This document shows positions 22,850 to 35,895 of a DNA stretch of 64,000 nt, one piece after another (the first letter of the stretch is position 1; each line of letters starts with the position of its first letter). This DNA comes from Plasmodium coatneyi. Its lineage: Eukaryota; Apicomplexa; Aconoidasida; Haemosporida; Plasmodiidae. Position numbers and translations under genes: made by a program. The stretch spans positions 2,563,281 through 2,627,280 of the forward strand of contig NC_033566.1 in assembly GCF_001680005.1 (NCBI RefSeq), read 5' to 3'. Below the pieces are notes generated by a model, which was not told the origin of the DNA, did no database searches, and worked only from the letters and a program-made list of their open reading frames with translations.

Positions 22850-23115
22850 CCCTTTAAAAATGAATAATGCATAATGTGTATTCTATAATAAATTGCATTG
22901 CTACTTTAAAAAAAAGCAAAATAAATTGCTCTAAAAATGAATACACATATAATGTGCATTCTATAATAAATGTGTATTCTATAATAATAATTGCACTGCT
23001 TTTTAAAAAAAGAAAATAATTGCTCCTTAAAAAGAAAATAAATAGCTTTAAAAATGAATAATGCATAATATGCATTCTATAATAAATGTGTATTCTATAA
23101 TAAATTGCTCTAAAA
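22850..23115. repeat. Imperfect AT-rich tandem repeat upstream of KIR-C
   Basis: Three to four imperfect copies of units containing TTTAAAAATGAATAATGCAT, GTGTATTCTATAATAAAT and TTGCTCTAAAAA. It fills most of the spacer between KIR-B (ends 22425) and KIR-C (starts 23231). The part from 22426 to 22850 is AT-rich 3' flank with no gene seen. Confidence 0.75.
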
Positions 23116-23230
23116 AGAATCGTCCCTTTTAAATGAATGAATCAACAAAGAACAACAATTTTTCTTCTTAACATAAAAGTATATTATATATAAGTAGGAA
23201 GAAGAACATATACCACTACAGAGAGATAAA

Positions 23231-25561
23231 ATGGCGCCATCAGAACAGGTTTGTTTTTTTCTATTCAAAATTAAGGAATGTGTATATTATTATGCATTCA
23301 GTATTTCATTTGTAAATGCAGGAAAGGAATATGGAATTATATGGAAGAAAATGAGCATATCTACTTATATGTTTTTTTATTTGTCATTAATTATACTTTT
23401 AGCAGGAAGCAAGTACAGATGAATTGCCTTCTGTAAAGATATATAAAGCGCTAGGCCAGAATGGAAGAACTACTGATTGTGGCTCTAATGAGTTGAAAAA
23501 TGGTGCGTGGTCGTACCGTAAATATTTCACACAACATAAGGACAAAATTAAAAAGGCCTGCTGTTACGCACGTCAAAATCAGGATATCAATTTAACCAAT
23601 GATGATCGCTGTGGTTTCCTATTTTATTGGATAATTGATCAAGTAAAAGACGAAAAGCAGTTTAACTACCTGGAGGCCACCCAAGATATTTATAAATTAC
23701 TGAATGACCTCGAACCTAAATGGAAGTGCGATGTTGCATACAATGGTATGGGTGAACCCATTTTCGGAAAGGCTAAGGAACTATTTGATTTCTCCTATAA
23801 CTATAATACTAAGCACAGTGGAGCGGAAAGCCGGAACATACTTTGTACGGAGGAATATACAGGTTACCTGCAAAGAGTTTCTATAGCATATGAAAATATA
23901 TTTAGTATGTGTTCAGGGGGTGAAGACACGGATAGTTGCAATATTAAAAATGAATATAAAAAATATTTTGATCAAAATAAGAAACTAACATTGCCATGTG
24001 CAGCAATGTCTAAGAGCGAAAAGAAAGAAGAGGACTCAGAGGAATCTGACGCTGACGACGCTGAAGACGGAACGGACATCGACGACCTCAACCTCGACGA
24101 GGAAGAAGACGTGCCACAAGGAACATTAGGGGTACGTCCACTTACTCGGAAATAAATATGAATATTATTCATAATATGAATAATTATACACATCATATGA
24201 TGGAATTATGCACCTAATATGAATAATTCCATATGATGTGCATATATAACACTTTTGATGTGAATAGTGCAATATAATGAAGATAGCATATGTGGTTATA
24301 TAAAGAAATACATATATACATGTTTTGCGTTAATTACCTTTTCCTTTTCTGTAGGTGAAAAAATTAAAAGAATTACCTTCATATAGAGATTTCTACAGTA
24401 AATTCAATGAAGGTTCGGGGCATTGTGATAGTAACTGGTCATGGCCCAAACAAATAAAGCATAAGTGGGTTGATGATTCCAACATTAAAGTGCATGAAGA
24501 CAGAATTATACAAGCATTGTGCTACGTGCATAAAATGAAGGGCAGCGGCCCGAAGCCTAATAATAAGCAGTATTGTGATTTTTTCTATTTTTGGGTGGGA
24601 AAAATGCTATGTAGAGAAATTAAGAATGGTGCATCCTGGAAGAAAGCTATGAATCTACTTAAAAGTGCTGTAGAGGAACATGGAACTGATCATGGTTGCT
24701 ACTTTACATGCACTAAGAATAAGCACCATAAATATTTCAAAGAAAGAAAATTGCTATTTGATTACCGCAAGGACAGCACAAAAATACAACAACAAATAAG
24801 CAATGGTGATGGTGGTGCTACGGCTTCCTGTACTGAGAAGTACCATAAGTACTTAGAGGGAATTACTAATGCTTACATGAACATGCATACACAATATAAT
24901 GGACAAGAGACACGGAATACATTTTGCAAAGAACTTGGGGAAAATTTTGACCAAGAAGTGGGGAAATTAAGTGAAGTGTCAAATTTGGCATGTAACGTAG
25001 TAACTACACCAAGGCAGGTAGAACGCACAGCAACATCAGCTGAATCCACATCCGGAGTAGCCGGTATCACCACAAACAAAATCACTCCTATCGTATCTTC
25101 TATAATCCCAATTGCCGTAGGACTACCTGCATTAGCATTCTTCTTATATAAAGTAATAATTAGCACCTTATATTTGGGAATATATAAATAATAACATTTT
25201 ATTTATATGTGTACATTTATATATAAATATACATAAGCATATATATGTATTACATATGATTCTATTTTCCTCTTTCCACTCCTTTTATTTTTAGTATAAT
25301 CTTCTACCTTCTTGGTTTGGTAATCATTTTAAAGGAGGAAGAAGAGGAAAAAGAAGTTTTGTTAAACGTGACTTCGATGACGACGACACCTCAAAAACAT
25401 ATTCCATAGAGGGTTCTACTATAGGTTCCACTTTGAGCTCAATAGACAATTCTACCATCTATAATGGTGGTAGATCACCTAGGAGGACAAATAATGGAAG
25501 GGGACATGAACAACAACCACCACAACAGAGAAGAAATAATATAGGTTATGGACGCATGTAA
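23231..25561 (+). CDS. KIR: KIR-C, two-domain KIR with acidic linker
   Basis: Four exons in phase 0: 23231-23248 (MAPSEQ), 23406-24131, 24355-25152, 25295-25561, for 602 residues. Exon 2 is a first pir ectodomain (CGFLFYWIID) with no membrane segment. It ends in a strongly acidic Asp/Glu linker (about residues 200-240) and a GTACGT donor. Exon 3 is a second complete pir domain (CDFFYFWVGK) with a membrane segment ending GLPALAFFLYK. Exon 4 is a class 2 tail starting YNLLPSWFGN and ending NIGYGRM. Long, multi-domain KIRs are known in the family. The alternative, two adjacent genes, is less likely: the first has no membrane segment or tail, and the second has no Met exon in the 223-bp gap. Confidence 0.85.
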
Positions 25562-26868
25562 CATGTAATATGTTCCCCTTCCTTTCTATTAATTCTAAGG
25601 ACATATAGCTATATTTATGCTACGTTCATAATTGTGAAATGCGCCCACAGAAGGGAAGAAATTTGTATATGTTCACATGAATATATTCAAAAGGGAAAAA
25701 AGAGACTAAAGAAATAACGAAAAAGTGTGCTTACCTCTTTTCAAAAAAGTATTTATGCATATGAAAGAAAAAGAAAAGGGGAAAAGAAAAAACAAACTGT
25801 ACTAATGACCGTTCTATATTTCTTATTATACATCTTAAAAAAGGAAAAAAAAGAAAAGAAGAAGGTAGAAAAAAAAATTATAAAGATAAGAACTTGTAAA
25901 AAAAAATAAATCAACATTTTGTTCCTATGTAAAAAGAAATTCACGAACCAAGTCAAAATAAAGTGAAGTAGGAAATTTTTTTTTGTGCAACTTATATTGA
26001 TTTACACAAAAAAAACTTTGAATACACTTTCGTAAAATATGGAAAACAGAAAAATAGGAAAAGTAAAAAATTAAAGGAGGGACGGTACGGTAAAATTAGT
26101 ACGTAGTATACAATATAAATCAGAGTGGAATTATAGCTCAGAGAATGGTGCATGCATATTCTGTGTAAAGGAATTATGTATGCTGTGATCAATGAAAAAA
26201 GCAAAAAGGGGAAGGAAAAAAAGTTAGTGTACATAAAATTTTAACCACTATTAAAGAAAAGGAAAGGAGCATGCGCGTGCGTGCGCGTGCGAGCATGTAT
26301 ATATAAATAACAATAATAATATTAATAAATAATAATAATAATATTAATAATAATAATATTAATAACAATAGTAGTAATAATAATAATATTATAATAATAG
26401 TATAATAATAATGTGAATGTTCTTCGAAGAATAATCACATTTTCCACATCATAATAATATTAATGTACAATATTTCGAATAGTCCCATATATATGGAAGG
26501 TACAATAATATAACAATGTAACAATTACATAAAGGAAAAAAGGAATAAGAAGGAAAAAGAAGGAAAAAGAAGGAATAAAAAGGAATAAGAAGGAAACAAA
26601 GGAAAGAAAGGAAAGAAAGGAACAGCATCTTCTAACATCACTTTATTATATATATGAAAAAGCATATATTATACCTAAAAACACAAATGGTTAAAAAAGA
26701 ATAATAAAACCAATTCACATTTACACTATTGGAAAATGCACATAGATTAATATGTGTACATATATATAATATTCCGCATGTATATCATATAATTATAGTG
26801 TAAATATATGGATATGCATGGATATATATGGACATATACACACACATATTTCAATTTTACACTTTTAG
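25562..26868. other. KIR-C/KIR-D spacer, AT-rich with ATA/ATT array
   Basis: KIR-C 3' flank, purine-rich tracts (25750-25900, 26535-26620) and an AATAATATTAATAAT-type array at about 26300-26420. The first exon of KIR-D should lie in the last 200 bases but is not certain. The best candidate ends at 26689 (ATG followed by GTTAAA), with the Met at 26687 or an in-frame Met at 26654. Confidence 0.55.
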
Positions 26869-29427
26869 GGAGGGTCCGCTTCTGATAAGTTACCTTCAAA
26901 AAAAGTATACGATGCGTTAGACAGCGGAGGAGAGGGAAAGAGTTGTAGATTCCAAGGAACAAATAGGAACCCTAGTGAACTGGAAACACAACTGAAAAAT
27001 TCATTATCGTCGTACGGTGGGAGTACTTGGGATGTGGCCACTACAATTGCACAAAACTACTGTAACGTATGTAAGGAAAGAAGGGGGGATTGGTTGGATA
27101 TGCTAGGGGATGAGGATCTTCCATATTTCTTTTATTATTGGTTAGGTGATAAAGTAATAGGGGCACAATGGAGGGGGACCAAAAAATTCTCAATGATTAT
27201 GAAGGCAATTTATAAGAAGCTGGCAGAATTCGATCATACATCTAAGTATGGAAATCCATATCAAGGTATTGACGACGACCTTTTCCAAAAGGCTAAAATA
27301 CTCTTTGATTACAACTATAACTATAATAATCTACTGAAGAATAACCAAGAGTGTCAGAAATATTGCGACAAAGGAAATTGTGAGACCCATTTCAAGGTAC
27401 CTACGTCAACATATACAGCAGTTAGTAAATATTGCGAAGGAAGAGACGGAGATTCCTATTGTCCCAAATTTAAGAGCAAAGAAAAAGGGAAGAGGGGGGA
27501 ATATAACGAACCGAAGGAATTGACATGCCAATCTGGTGGCAGTCACAAACCAGTCACAGCAGCATCGCCACTATCAGAACTACCACAGGTTAGTCATTAC
27601 TTCTCTTTCCTTCTTCTTCCATTCCATTCGAAATACATTTTTTCTATATGTGAGCATAATGAAATACAACAACAACAACATTTTTTCTATGTGCATAATA
27701 AATACAACATTTTCTATGTGCACAATAAATACAACAACATTTTCTTTGTGCACAATGTGCTTAAGAAAAATGTAAGAGAAGTGTACATATGTGGGAAGGA
27801 AATGTACACACACACACACATATATATATATACATATATATATGGGAAGAACACTTACTTATATATATATATACATACATATTTTACTATTCCTTCCCTG
27901 TCTGTTACCAATTCTATATATTTTTTTTTAGGGGAAACAGGCCAGTTCAGCTTCAATTACATTACCCTCACAAGTAATATACAGTGGATTCGAGAATAGA
28001 TATGATTGCCAAGGGGCGCAATATAGGTGGGCGCAGTTCTGTAATGAAGGAGTAAAGACGAAGGTGGAGTGGGCATTAAGATTGGGGCAGGGTCTTGATC
28101 TGAGTTTGGCCCCTGTAATTGTAAAGAACTATTATAACGCATGTAAGGTGGACAGCAGCAGAACGGCGCATTATGAGCCTTGTAAATTTCTCTATTTTTG
28201 GTTAGGTAATAAAATAAAGGATAAAGTTCAGGAAAAAAGCCAATTCTCAATGGTTATGAAAAAAATTTTTGAGAAGCTGAAGGAATTCGATCCTAAATGT
28301 GAGTGCGATAATATATACCAAGGTATAGACAAGAACCTCTTTGGACATGCAAAGAATCTATTTGATTGGTACTATGACTACCATAAGTTGCACAAGGACC
28401 CGGATTGTCATAAAAATTACAATAATATTAAGTGCCTGCAGGCCTATCAGGAAGCTCAAAAAGCACATTCGCATTTAAGTGCAAGTTGCAATGGAGTTGC
28501 CGGTGATTCATATTGTCCTAAATTTAACAGCGGGAAGAAGAGCAATGATGGGGAATTCGCACCACCGGAACAATTAAAGTGCCCGGACACACTCGGACGT
28601 AAGCCGCAATCTGACGGTGAGGTAGAAGGTAAGCGCAGAATAAAACTACCTAAAGGAAAATAGAACTACTTTAAGTGAAGTAACTACCTTAAGTAAAGTT
28701 ATTCTTTATCCCCCCCTTCCACGACCTCCCTTTCACCCCCATTCCTATCTTATTTTTTTTCAGCAGTCTTACAACCATCTGTAGAACCGACTCAACCCAC
28801 TCCTCAAGCAGAAATATCACAAGCAGCGGTATCAGAAACATTAGGGCTACAAACAAGTGAAAGTGGACAAGGTGGCTCATCCTCCAGTGGTGGGAGCAGG
28901 GTCCCTGCACCAGTATCAGCTTCGAGTAGGTACCCACAGTCCCTGGTGCCGGTACTTTCTGGGTTGGGAACAACCCCTGGTAGTACCATTCCTACCACTG
29001 CCATCTCTTCTGGAGCTGCCGTAGCAGTGGCTGTTCCATTAATTGCTTCCTTATTATATAAGGTAAGTACACTAAAACCACCATCATAAAACACGAACCA
29101 CCATCATAAAACACCAACTACCATCATAAAATACCTACCACCCACCTAACAACCCACCTATCACCTAACAATCATAACACCCTTTTCTTTTCTTTTTCTT
29201 CTTAGTATACTTCCTTATTTTCTAACTTACGTAACAAACTCTTTGGAGGGGGAAGAAGGAACAATAATAATAGAGGAGGAAAGAGAAGAAAAAAAAGAAC
29301 ATCTGCCACCAGGCGCAATTCGGAAACATTCACAGAAGCTTCAACGGATACATATTCCACCGCAACAGAAGATTTTACAACTAATTCATCCGAATATTCC
29401 CTTCCATATACATCATCGTCCAGATGA
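26869..29427 (+). CDS. KIR: KIR-D, two-domain KIR; exon 1 unresolved
   Basis: Exons 26869-27588, 27932-28628, 28764-29062, 29206-29427, with phases 0, 1 and 0 at the joins, for 645 residues without exon 1. Exon 1 of the map is a first pir domain (YFFYYWLGD). The next exon is a second, related domain (CKFLYFWLGN). The third is a Ser/Gly/Pro-rich stalk and membrane segment ending LIASLLYK. The last is a class 2 tail starting YTSLFSNLRN and stopping early (SSSR), without the usual GYGRM. The two ectodomains share the motif order YYDYHKL/YNYNNL and SYCPKF, so tandem duplication of an ectodomain module is likely. The tail ends directly against a minisatellite. Confidence 0.8.
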
Positions 29428-29800
29428 ATCACCATCTAAGATGTTCATTCATCTAGGTGATCATTCATCTGAGAAGATGTTGTTGTGTGTTCCTTATCAT
29501 CTGAGAAGAAGATGTTGTTGTTGTTCATTCATCTAGGAAGATGTTGATTCATCTACCAGATGTTCCTTATCATCTGAGAAGAAGATGTTGTTGTTGTTCA
29601 TTCATCATCTAGGAAGAAGATGTTCTGTTATTGTTGTTTTGTTCGTTATCATCTGAGAAGATGTTGTTTGTTCTTCATTCATCTAAGGAGGAAGATGTTG
29701 TTGCGTTCGTTCATCTGTTAAGATGTTGTTGTTGTTGTTCATTCATCTATGAAGAAGATGTTCATTACTGTAGATGGATGATCATTCATCTAGATGAAGG
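29428..29800. repeat. Minisatellite abutting the KIR-D stop
   Basis: Imperfect copies of a unit built from GTTCATTCATCT, GGAAGATGTTGTTGTT and TTATCATCTGAGAAG. The first copy begins within a few bases of the KIR-D stop codon, so expansion may have replaced the normal 3' end of the tail exon. Confidence 0.8.
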
Positions 29801-30758
29801 AGGGAAAGAGCACTTTTTTGAATGGAGAAGGAAGAGAAGGGAAGGGAGTGTAAAATGCTCAAAAAATAATGGTATATATACATATAATATAATATGTTCA
29901 AACATCCTACCCCACATGAATAAGCTCATTATGGTATAATGACCGAATTTTAAAAGGAAGAAAGGAAAAAAAAGCAGAATTGTTATTACTAAACAATCAT
30001 AAATGGAAAGAGGAGGGGGGAGGGTTTACTGTAAAAAGTACTGCTATGAACAGGAATATATATATCTTTGCATATATATAATCTATGCTATTGTTTGCAT
30101 TATATTCCTTCCTTCCCTTACCTATTACATATGAATACACACGCTCCTCACCTCAATAAATATGCATGCATACACATATTTAAGAAAGGGAGTAAAAAAG
30201 GTATTGTACATATGCATGAACTATGCACAATATATGTACGTTAATAACTTCCATATAAGCAACAACTCCTTTCAAAGTAAGAATAATAAAAGCACGAAAA
30301 TTAATAATTTACATAAAAAAAAAAAAAAGGGAGGAGGAAAAAGGCGTTCACTGTGTATGTATATAATACAAGGAGCGTATACATAACCATATATTGATGG
30401 GAATAATCAACTACTATTCAATAATACAATAGTGCACATGAAAAATGTATATATGCAAGGATTTTAAATTATCGTCCCCATCCTCTCTTCTATCTTACTA
30501 TATGAACACATTATTTTCCAATTGTAGCCATAACTTTTTATACCCAAGGCGATTCATCACATATAATATATTATTACCCTTACGATAATATAAGGTGTAT
30601 ATTATTAGAAGAATGACAAGTTCAATACATACACCTGAATAATCACTTTCCGAAATATGCAAAAAAAAAAAAAAAGTAGAAATGCTATATGGATAGATAA
30701 GGAACGGCCATTTCTAATATAAATTCACAGTAGATAGGATAATGTACACATATAAACA
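29801..30758. other. KIR-E upstream region
   Basis: AT-rich DNA without a supported gene. AACAATCATA at 29992-30001 followed by a G-rich run and a TACTGTAA block matches the arrangement upstream of KIR-B and KIR-G. Confidence 0.5.
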
Positions 30759-32031
30759 ATGACAAGTGATGAAAAAGAGGAAGAGCAGGTTCGTTCTCTT
30801 CCCCATTCCATTCTAAATACATAAATATGGAACGTACAAATTTGTATATAGAATATAATAGAAGGAATGGAAACATTTGGACAAATATATATATGTAATC
30901 CTTTAATTACGTTTATAGGAATCATGTTTTAAGGATTTACCTTCCAAGACCGATTACTATGATAAATTCAAAAATGGCAGTACATCCTGTAGTTGCGTTA
31001 ATCGTGATGTGGCCAAGGGGCGTTTAAAAAGTGGACTCCAGAAGGAAGCGGGAATTGGCGAAACATGTGCTAATACAATTGTGAATGGTGCCTGTTGTTT
31101 ATCTGGGGGAAATGGACTTAATTTACCTAACAAGGAAGAATGTGACTTCCTCCACTATTGGTTGGTGGATACTGTATTCAAAAGTAAGCACTATAATTCA
31201 CTTTCAAATATTATGGATAAAGTGTACGAAGAATTAGGAAAGTGGTCTATAACGATGAAATGCACAAAACAGTACAATACTACCATTGACAAAACCCTCT
31301 TCCAAAAACGAAAAACCGTATTCGACTATTACCACGACTACGATAAGCTGCAAACACTGTTAAAGAGTATTGATTCACGATGCAATGATGAGTGTACGCG
31401 TTATACAGAGAAAGTTAAAGCAGCATGCCAAGCTGTGGAAGAGGATTGCAAACCGGAAGGAGAAACACATTCGAGTGATCAATTTTGTACTTGGTTTAAG
31501 AAGCAAAATGGGGAAAATGAGAACAATATTGGGCAAGGTAAAAATTACTGTGAGGCGGAGAAACTATCAAAATTAAAGTGTACACTGAACCCACGTTCTT
31601 CTGGTCCTGGTAGTACTGGTTATCAGCATACAAGTGCCCTTGCACCTGTGGCCTCTTCTGGAATGGACATCACCGCAGTTGGTACAGTTTCCACTTTGGC
31701 TGCAGTTGGTCTACCAGCGGCTGTCACCTTCCTCCTGTACAAAGTGAGTAATAATTATAATATACCTATATATACATATATATATATGTCATTATGTATA
31801 TGTATATATATATACAGATATATATTTTCACATCCCCTCCTTCTCTTTCAGTATAATCTTCTACCCTCCTTGCTACATAACAAATTTAAAGGAAGGATCA
31901 GAGGAAGAAGAGCAGCAGGTCAGCGCAACTACGACGACTTAACAGAGGACACGTCAACAACAATATACACAACTGATGATTCCACCACAGTATACTCGGT
32001 CCCATATACCTCATCATCATCTTCTAAATGA
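30759..32031 (+). CDS. KIR: KIR-E, pir-family variant protein, short tail
   Basis: Exons 30759-30788 (MTSDEKEEEQ), 30919-31743, 31852-32031, phase 0, for 344 residues. The ectodomain contains CDFLHYWLVD and the conserved KTVFDYYHDY element. The membrane segment ends AAVTFLLYK. Exon 3 starts YNLLPSLLHN and stops at SSSSSK, so it lacks the NIGYGRM end. The 108-bp intron 2 happens to be in frame without stops, so a naive translation runs straight through. I prefer splicing because GTGAGT and TTTCAG flank it at the positions conserved in every other KIR here. Confidence 0.87.
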
Positions 32032-32039
32032 AGAAGAAC

Positions 32040-32310
32040 AAATATGAGGAAGGAAGGAAAGAAATATGTGGAAGAAAAGAAAGGACGGAAAGGAAAAGAA
32101 AGAAAAGCAAAGGAAAGGAAAGGAAAGAAATATGTGGAAGAAAAGAAAGGACGGAAAGGAAAAGAAAGAAAAGCAAAGGAAAGGAAAGGAAAGAAAAGCA
32201 AAGGAAAGGAAAAGAAAAGAAAGGAAAGGAAAGAAAGAAGGAATAAGAGGGAATAAGAAGAAATAAGAAGGAAAAGAAGGAAAGAAGGAAAAGGAAGGAA
32301 AGGAAGGAGG
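32040..32310. repeat. Purine-rich repeat abutting the KIR-E stop
   Basis: GGAAAGGAAAAG-type array including two near-identical copies of about 75 bp that begin GAAATATGTGGAAGAAAAG. As with KIR-D, the array begins directly after a shortened KIR tail. 32311-32981 is AT-rich with no gene seen. Confidence 0.8.
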
Positions 32311-32981
32311 CTCTAAGGAAGGGAAAAGGTGCGTAGCTCAGTTGGCATATAGTATATATATTTTATGGATGTTAACAAATTATCTCTAACAAATACTTCT
32401 TAATGGTAGTAGAGCATATATGAATAGTGCATGCATGTGTAAAATTTTCTCCTCCTCAAAATTTCTGCTGCCCAAAATTTTTTTCCACGGGAAGAAAAGA
32501 AAGAATTTGCGCTCCTCTGTCTCTCTCTCTCTATATATATAATTAATCGGGAAAGTGTATAAATAATAATGAATTAGCACTTTGCGCAGAAAAAAAAAAC
32601 TATAATTCAAATGGTATAATGCATAAATGAAGAACATACATATATAGGAAATTTAACCATATGCTCTTATTTTGTTATTTCCAGCATATTTGCTCGTAAT
32701 TTTTTCACTTGAAGTATGTGTATAATGCTTCTGGTATGAATAAATATAAAGTAATATAACTGATGAACAAATTGAATTATATAATTTGCACCTTATTAAA
32801 AGGAAAAAAAAAAAAGTAAAAAAATTTCACTACTTATTCGTTCAAAATTATTATTGTAAGGGTTGATCAAATGAAAGAAAATTGCTACCAATTATATATA
32901 CCACACGAATAAATAGAAATGAACTTCCAAAATAAGTTCAAATTACATATACAAAGGAGCATATGTACACATACATAAACC

Positions 32982-34389
32982 ATGTCAAAAGTGGAAGAAC
33001 TGCTGCAGGTGGGCTGAGCCCTTCTATTAGTACATATTTTAATGGTGTACATGTAATATTTTTATCCGTCATATAATAAGGAGGGAGGAATATATATGAA
33101 TATTTTACTTATTTCATTTATAGGGAAATGATTTGGCAACCTTATTTTCCAAAGTAAGCATCTATAGTGTGTTTAACAGCGACGGGGGCCACTATAGCAA
33201 TGTTGAGTTACAGGACATACAGGACATTAAAACGCAACTACAGGAACACTCCGATATTGCGACCTACATTGATAAGATTTTGCAGGCTGTATGCTATGTA
33301 TACAGAATGACAAGTACGAAACGTAACTCATGGTATAATGAGCGTGTTCATTTTTTGTATAGTTGGATAGGAGGCATACTATTCAACAAACTGGAAAAGG
33401 GCAATTTATTTCCGAATATTGTGCAAATAATTTGCAATAAATTGGAAGAGTTGAGTGTTGTGCGGGACTGTACCAATATAGGCAAAAGTGCTACCATTGA
33501 TAAGGAACTTTTCAATAATATGCGAGATATGTTAAATCATACGCAAGATAAGGACTACTTGGAAGCAGTACTGGCTAGTGGTAAATCTCTTACTGATGGA
33601 AAATGTACCAAATACAAAAATGCGCTTAATGCAGCATATGAGAAAGTAAAACAACATTGTGAAACCAACTCCCATTCTAGTAGCGATTATTATTGTAGCG
33701 AATTTTGGAGCAAAAAGAAGGATGAAATTAACGGGGAAATACAGGCATTGAATTGTAATGCAAAACCTGCGGAGGAGTCTGAGCGTCCTCCTCCACCCCC
33801 CCACCACCTGATGGGTACTCTTCCGAGGGTGGTAGTGGTGCCACTCCTATCGTCTCTTCCATAGTAGGAATAGGAGCAGTTCCATTAATCCTTTTTTCTT
33901 TATACAAAGTAATACTACATAATTACAATTATAATTACCATTATGTACATGTACATACACACAAACACACACATATGTCCATACATATATACATACGTAC
34001 ATATATATAGATATACATATGTACGTATATATGCTAAATATAATACATATTTCCACCTCCTTCCATCCTTCATACTTCAGTATACTTCCTTACCATCTTT
34101 GTTACGTAACACCCTCTCCTTTGGAGGAGGAGGAAGAAGCAACAACAGAAGGAAGGGAAGATCCATTGGACGTCACCACTTTGATGACGACGACGACGAC
34201 ACATTATATACAACAACAGATAACGACACTTCTTCTACAGATATGTCGACAGTACCCTCAACAACAGACAATTCTACCATCTATAATGGTGGTAGATCAC
34301 CATCACCACCACGATCACCACACAGAAGTGGAAGGGCAAATAATAGTGCGCAACAAAGAAGAAAGAATGTAGGTTACGGTCGTATGTAA
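32982..34389 (+). pseudogene. KIR: KIR-F, KIR with frame break in a C homopolymer
   Basis: Exons 32982-33008 (MSKVEELLQ), 33124-33908, 34081-34389. Exon 2 encodes a pir ectodomain (VHFLYSWIGG). After a seven-C run at 33796-33802 the frame no longer matches the membrane segment, and it stops at 33864. The expected membrane segment (VPLILFSLYK) lies in another frame and joins a complete class 2 tail exon (YTSLPSLLRN to NVGYGRM). As read, the product is about 255 residues with no membrane anchor. The break sits in a homopolymer, so a sequencing error is a real alternative to a true pseudogene. Confidence 0.75.
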
Positions 34390-35895
34390 TGCGTTCCTTC
34401 CTACTAATTATAAGTAGTGTATGCAATGTGTTAACCCTCCCTTTCTCCCAATTTTTTTTTATGAATATGCGTACACAACATGAAATGTAATGTCATGCCC
34501 TTCCCACTTCCTATTAATTATATGTAGCATGATAGCTTATATTACCCCCTTCAAATTATAAGGACGTGCAATACCTTCATATGTAAAAAAGAGCAGATGC
34601 TACCATTATTACACATACATTGTACACATAAATTTTACTTACATTATTTAGTAGAAGTTGCTCACATTGTATATATATGTAGATCGTTAACATGTAAATG
34701 TGTACTATGTGTGTACAATGTTTCCTTCCTATATGATTGTCCACATATGTATAAGTGTACACACACCCACTACCACCCTCTTAGGAGAAACTCTTTATAT
34801 AAAGTTAATACCTAACGAATATGGAAATATTTTACATAACATACACTTAAACTGTAATAGTAAAGTATGGTACATACTCCCCAAAGAATGACATAGTCCT
34901 GCTACTGCAGTACGCATTTTGCAATACTTTTTATTTTATACTCAAAGGGGGGGTAGTGTTTAGTGTGGGGGAGTGTCTGCGGGTGGTAGGTGGGTTGGTG
35001 CATTGGGAAGCTCATTATTTTATATGTGTATACAACACATTATTTTTTTGCTCAATGTGATTATGAATTCTACTTCCGCACATGAAATATTCTGTAATGA
35101 ATTCCTTCCTATACACAATAACGTATAATAATAATACAGGGCACACATATTATAATTATGTACATAAAAATAAAAGCAGTTCTGTGTAATTTAACAGTAC
35201 AGAATGTAAAACTGGAATCATAATATAAAAGTATTCTTATCACCATTTATTTCTATGCATATTTCTTACATTGGTACTACATCACATACATTTCATGCAA
35301 TACAAAAAGGAAGAAAGGGGAACGGGCACATTAATATGTATTAAGTATACTGTTAAATAAAAAAGAAGAGAAGGGGAGAAAAGGCTCAAAAATAGTACAG
35401 AATGCACATAGATATATATATACTATTTGAATGAGCCATTTATGATGTATTAATAAGTAAGAAGAGAAAAAAAAAAAAAAAAAGGACAATTACAATAACT
35501 GAACAATCATAAATGTAATGAAAAACAAGGAAGGGTGTACACTGCAAGGAAGTATTATTATAAGAATATACATAAAATTCTTCCTACAACACACAGAAAA
35601 TTAGTACGTTTTTTTTTTACATATTATAGGCCCTTCCCTTTCTTTAATAATATTCCATAAATATGTACGTTCCTATTTATGCTTTAAATATATAAGTATA
35701 ATAATTTAATGCATATATATATATATATACAGTACGTTATCACTACTTTGAACAATTGAAGAATGAGCAATATCAGTGGGGGGCGCAGAATTTAGTACTC
35801 ATGAGTATGGAGCGGAATGTCTCTATATTTGTTGTGTACAAATGTATGAACAATTTTAAGGGGAGTCTATTATATAAAGAAAATATACAACCAGA
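34390..35895. other. KIR-F/KIR-G spacer
   Basis: AT-rich intergenic DNA. AACAATCATA at 35502-35511, followed by an AAGGAAGGGTGTACACTG block, is the KIR upstream arrangement also seen before KIR-B and KIR-E. The open frame from 35756 overlaps the KIR-G first exon in another frame and is not supported. Confidence 0.5.

Noticed and set aside
31009..32031. Single uninterrupted KIR frame across 31744-31851
   Set aside because: The 108-bp segment is an in-frame intron by chance; GTGAGT and TTTCAG sit at the positions conserved in all other KIRs here.
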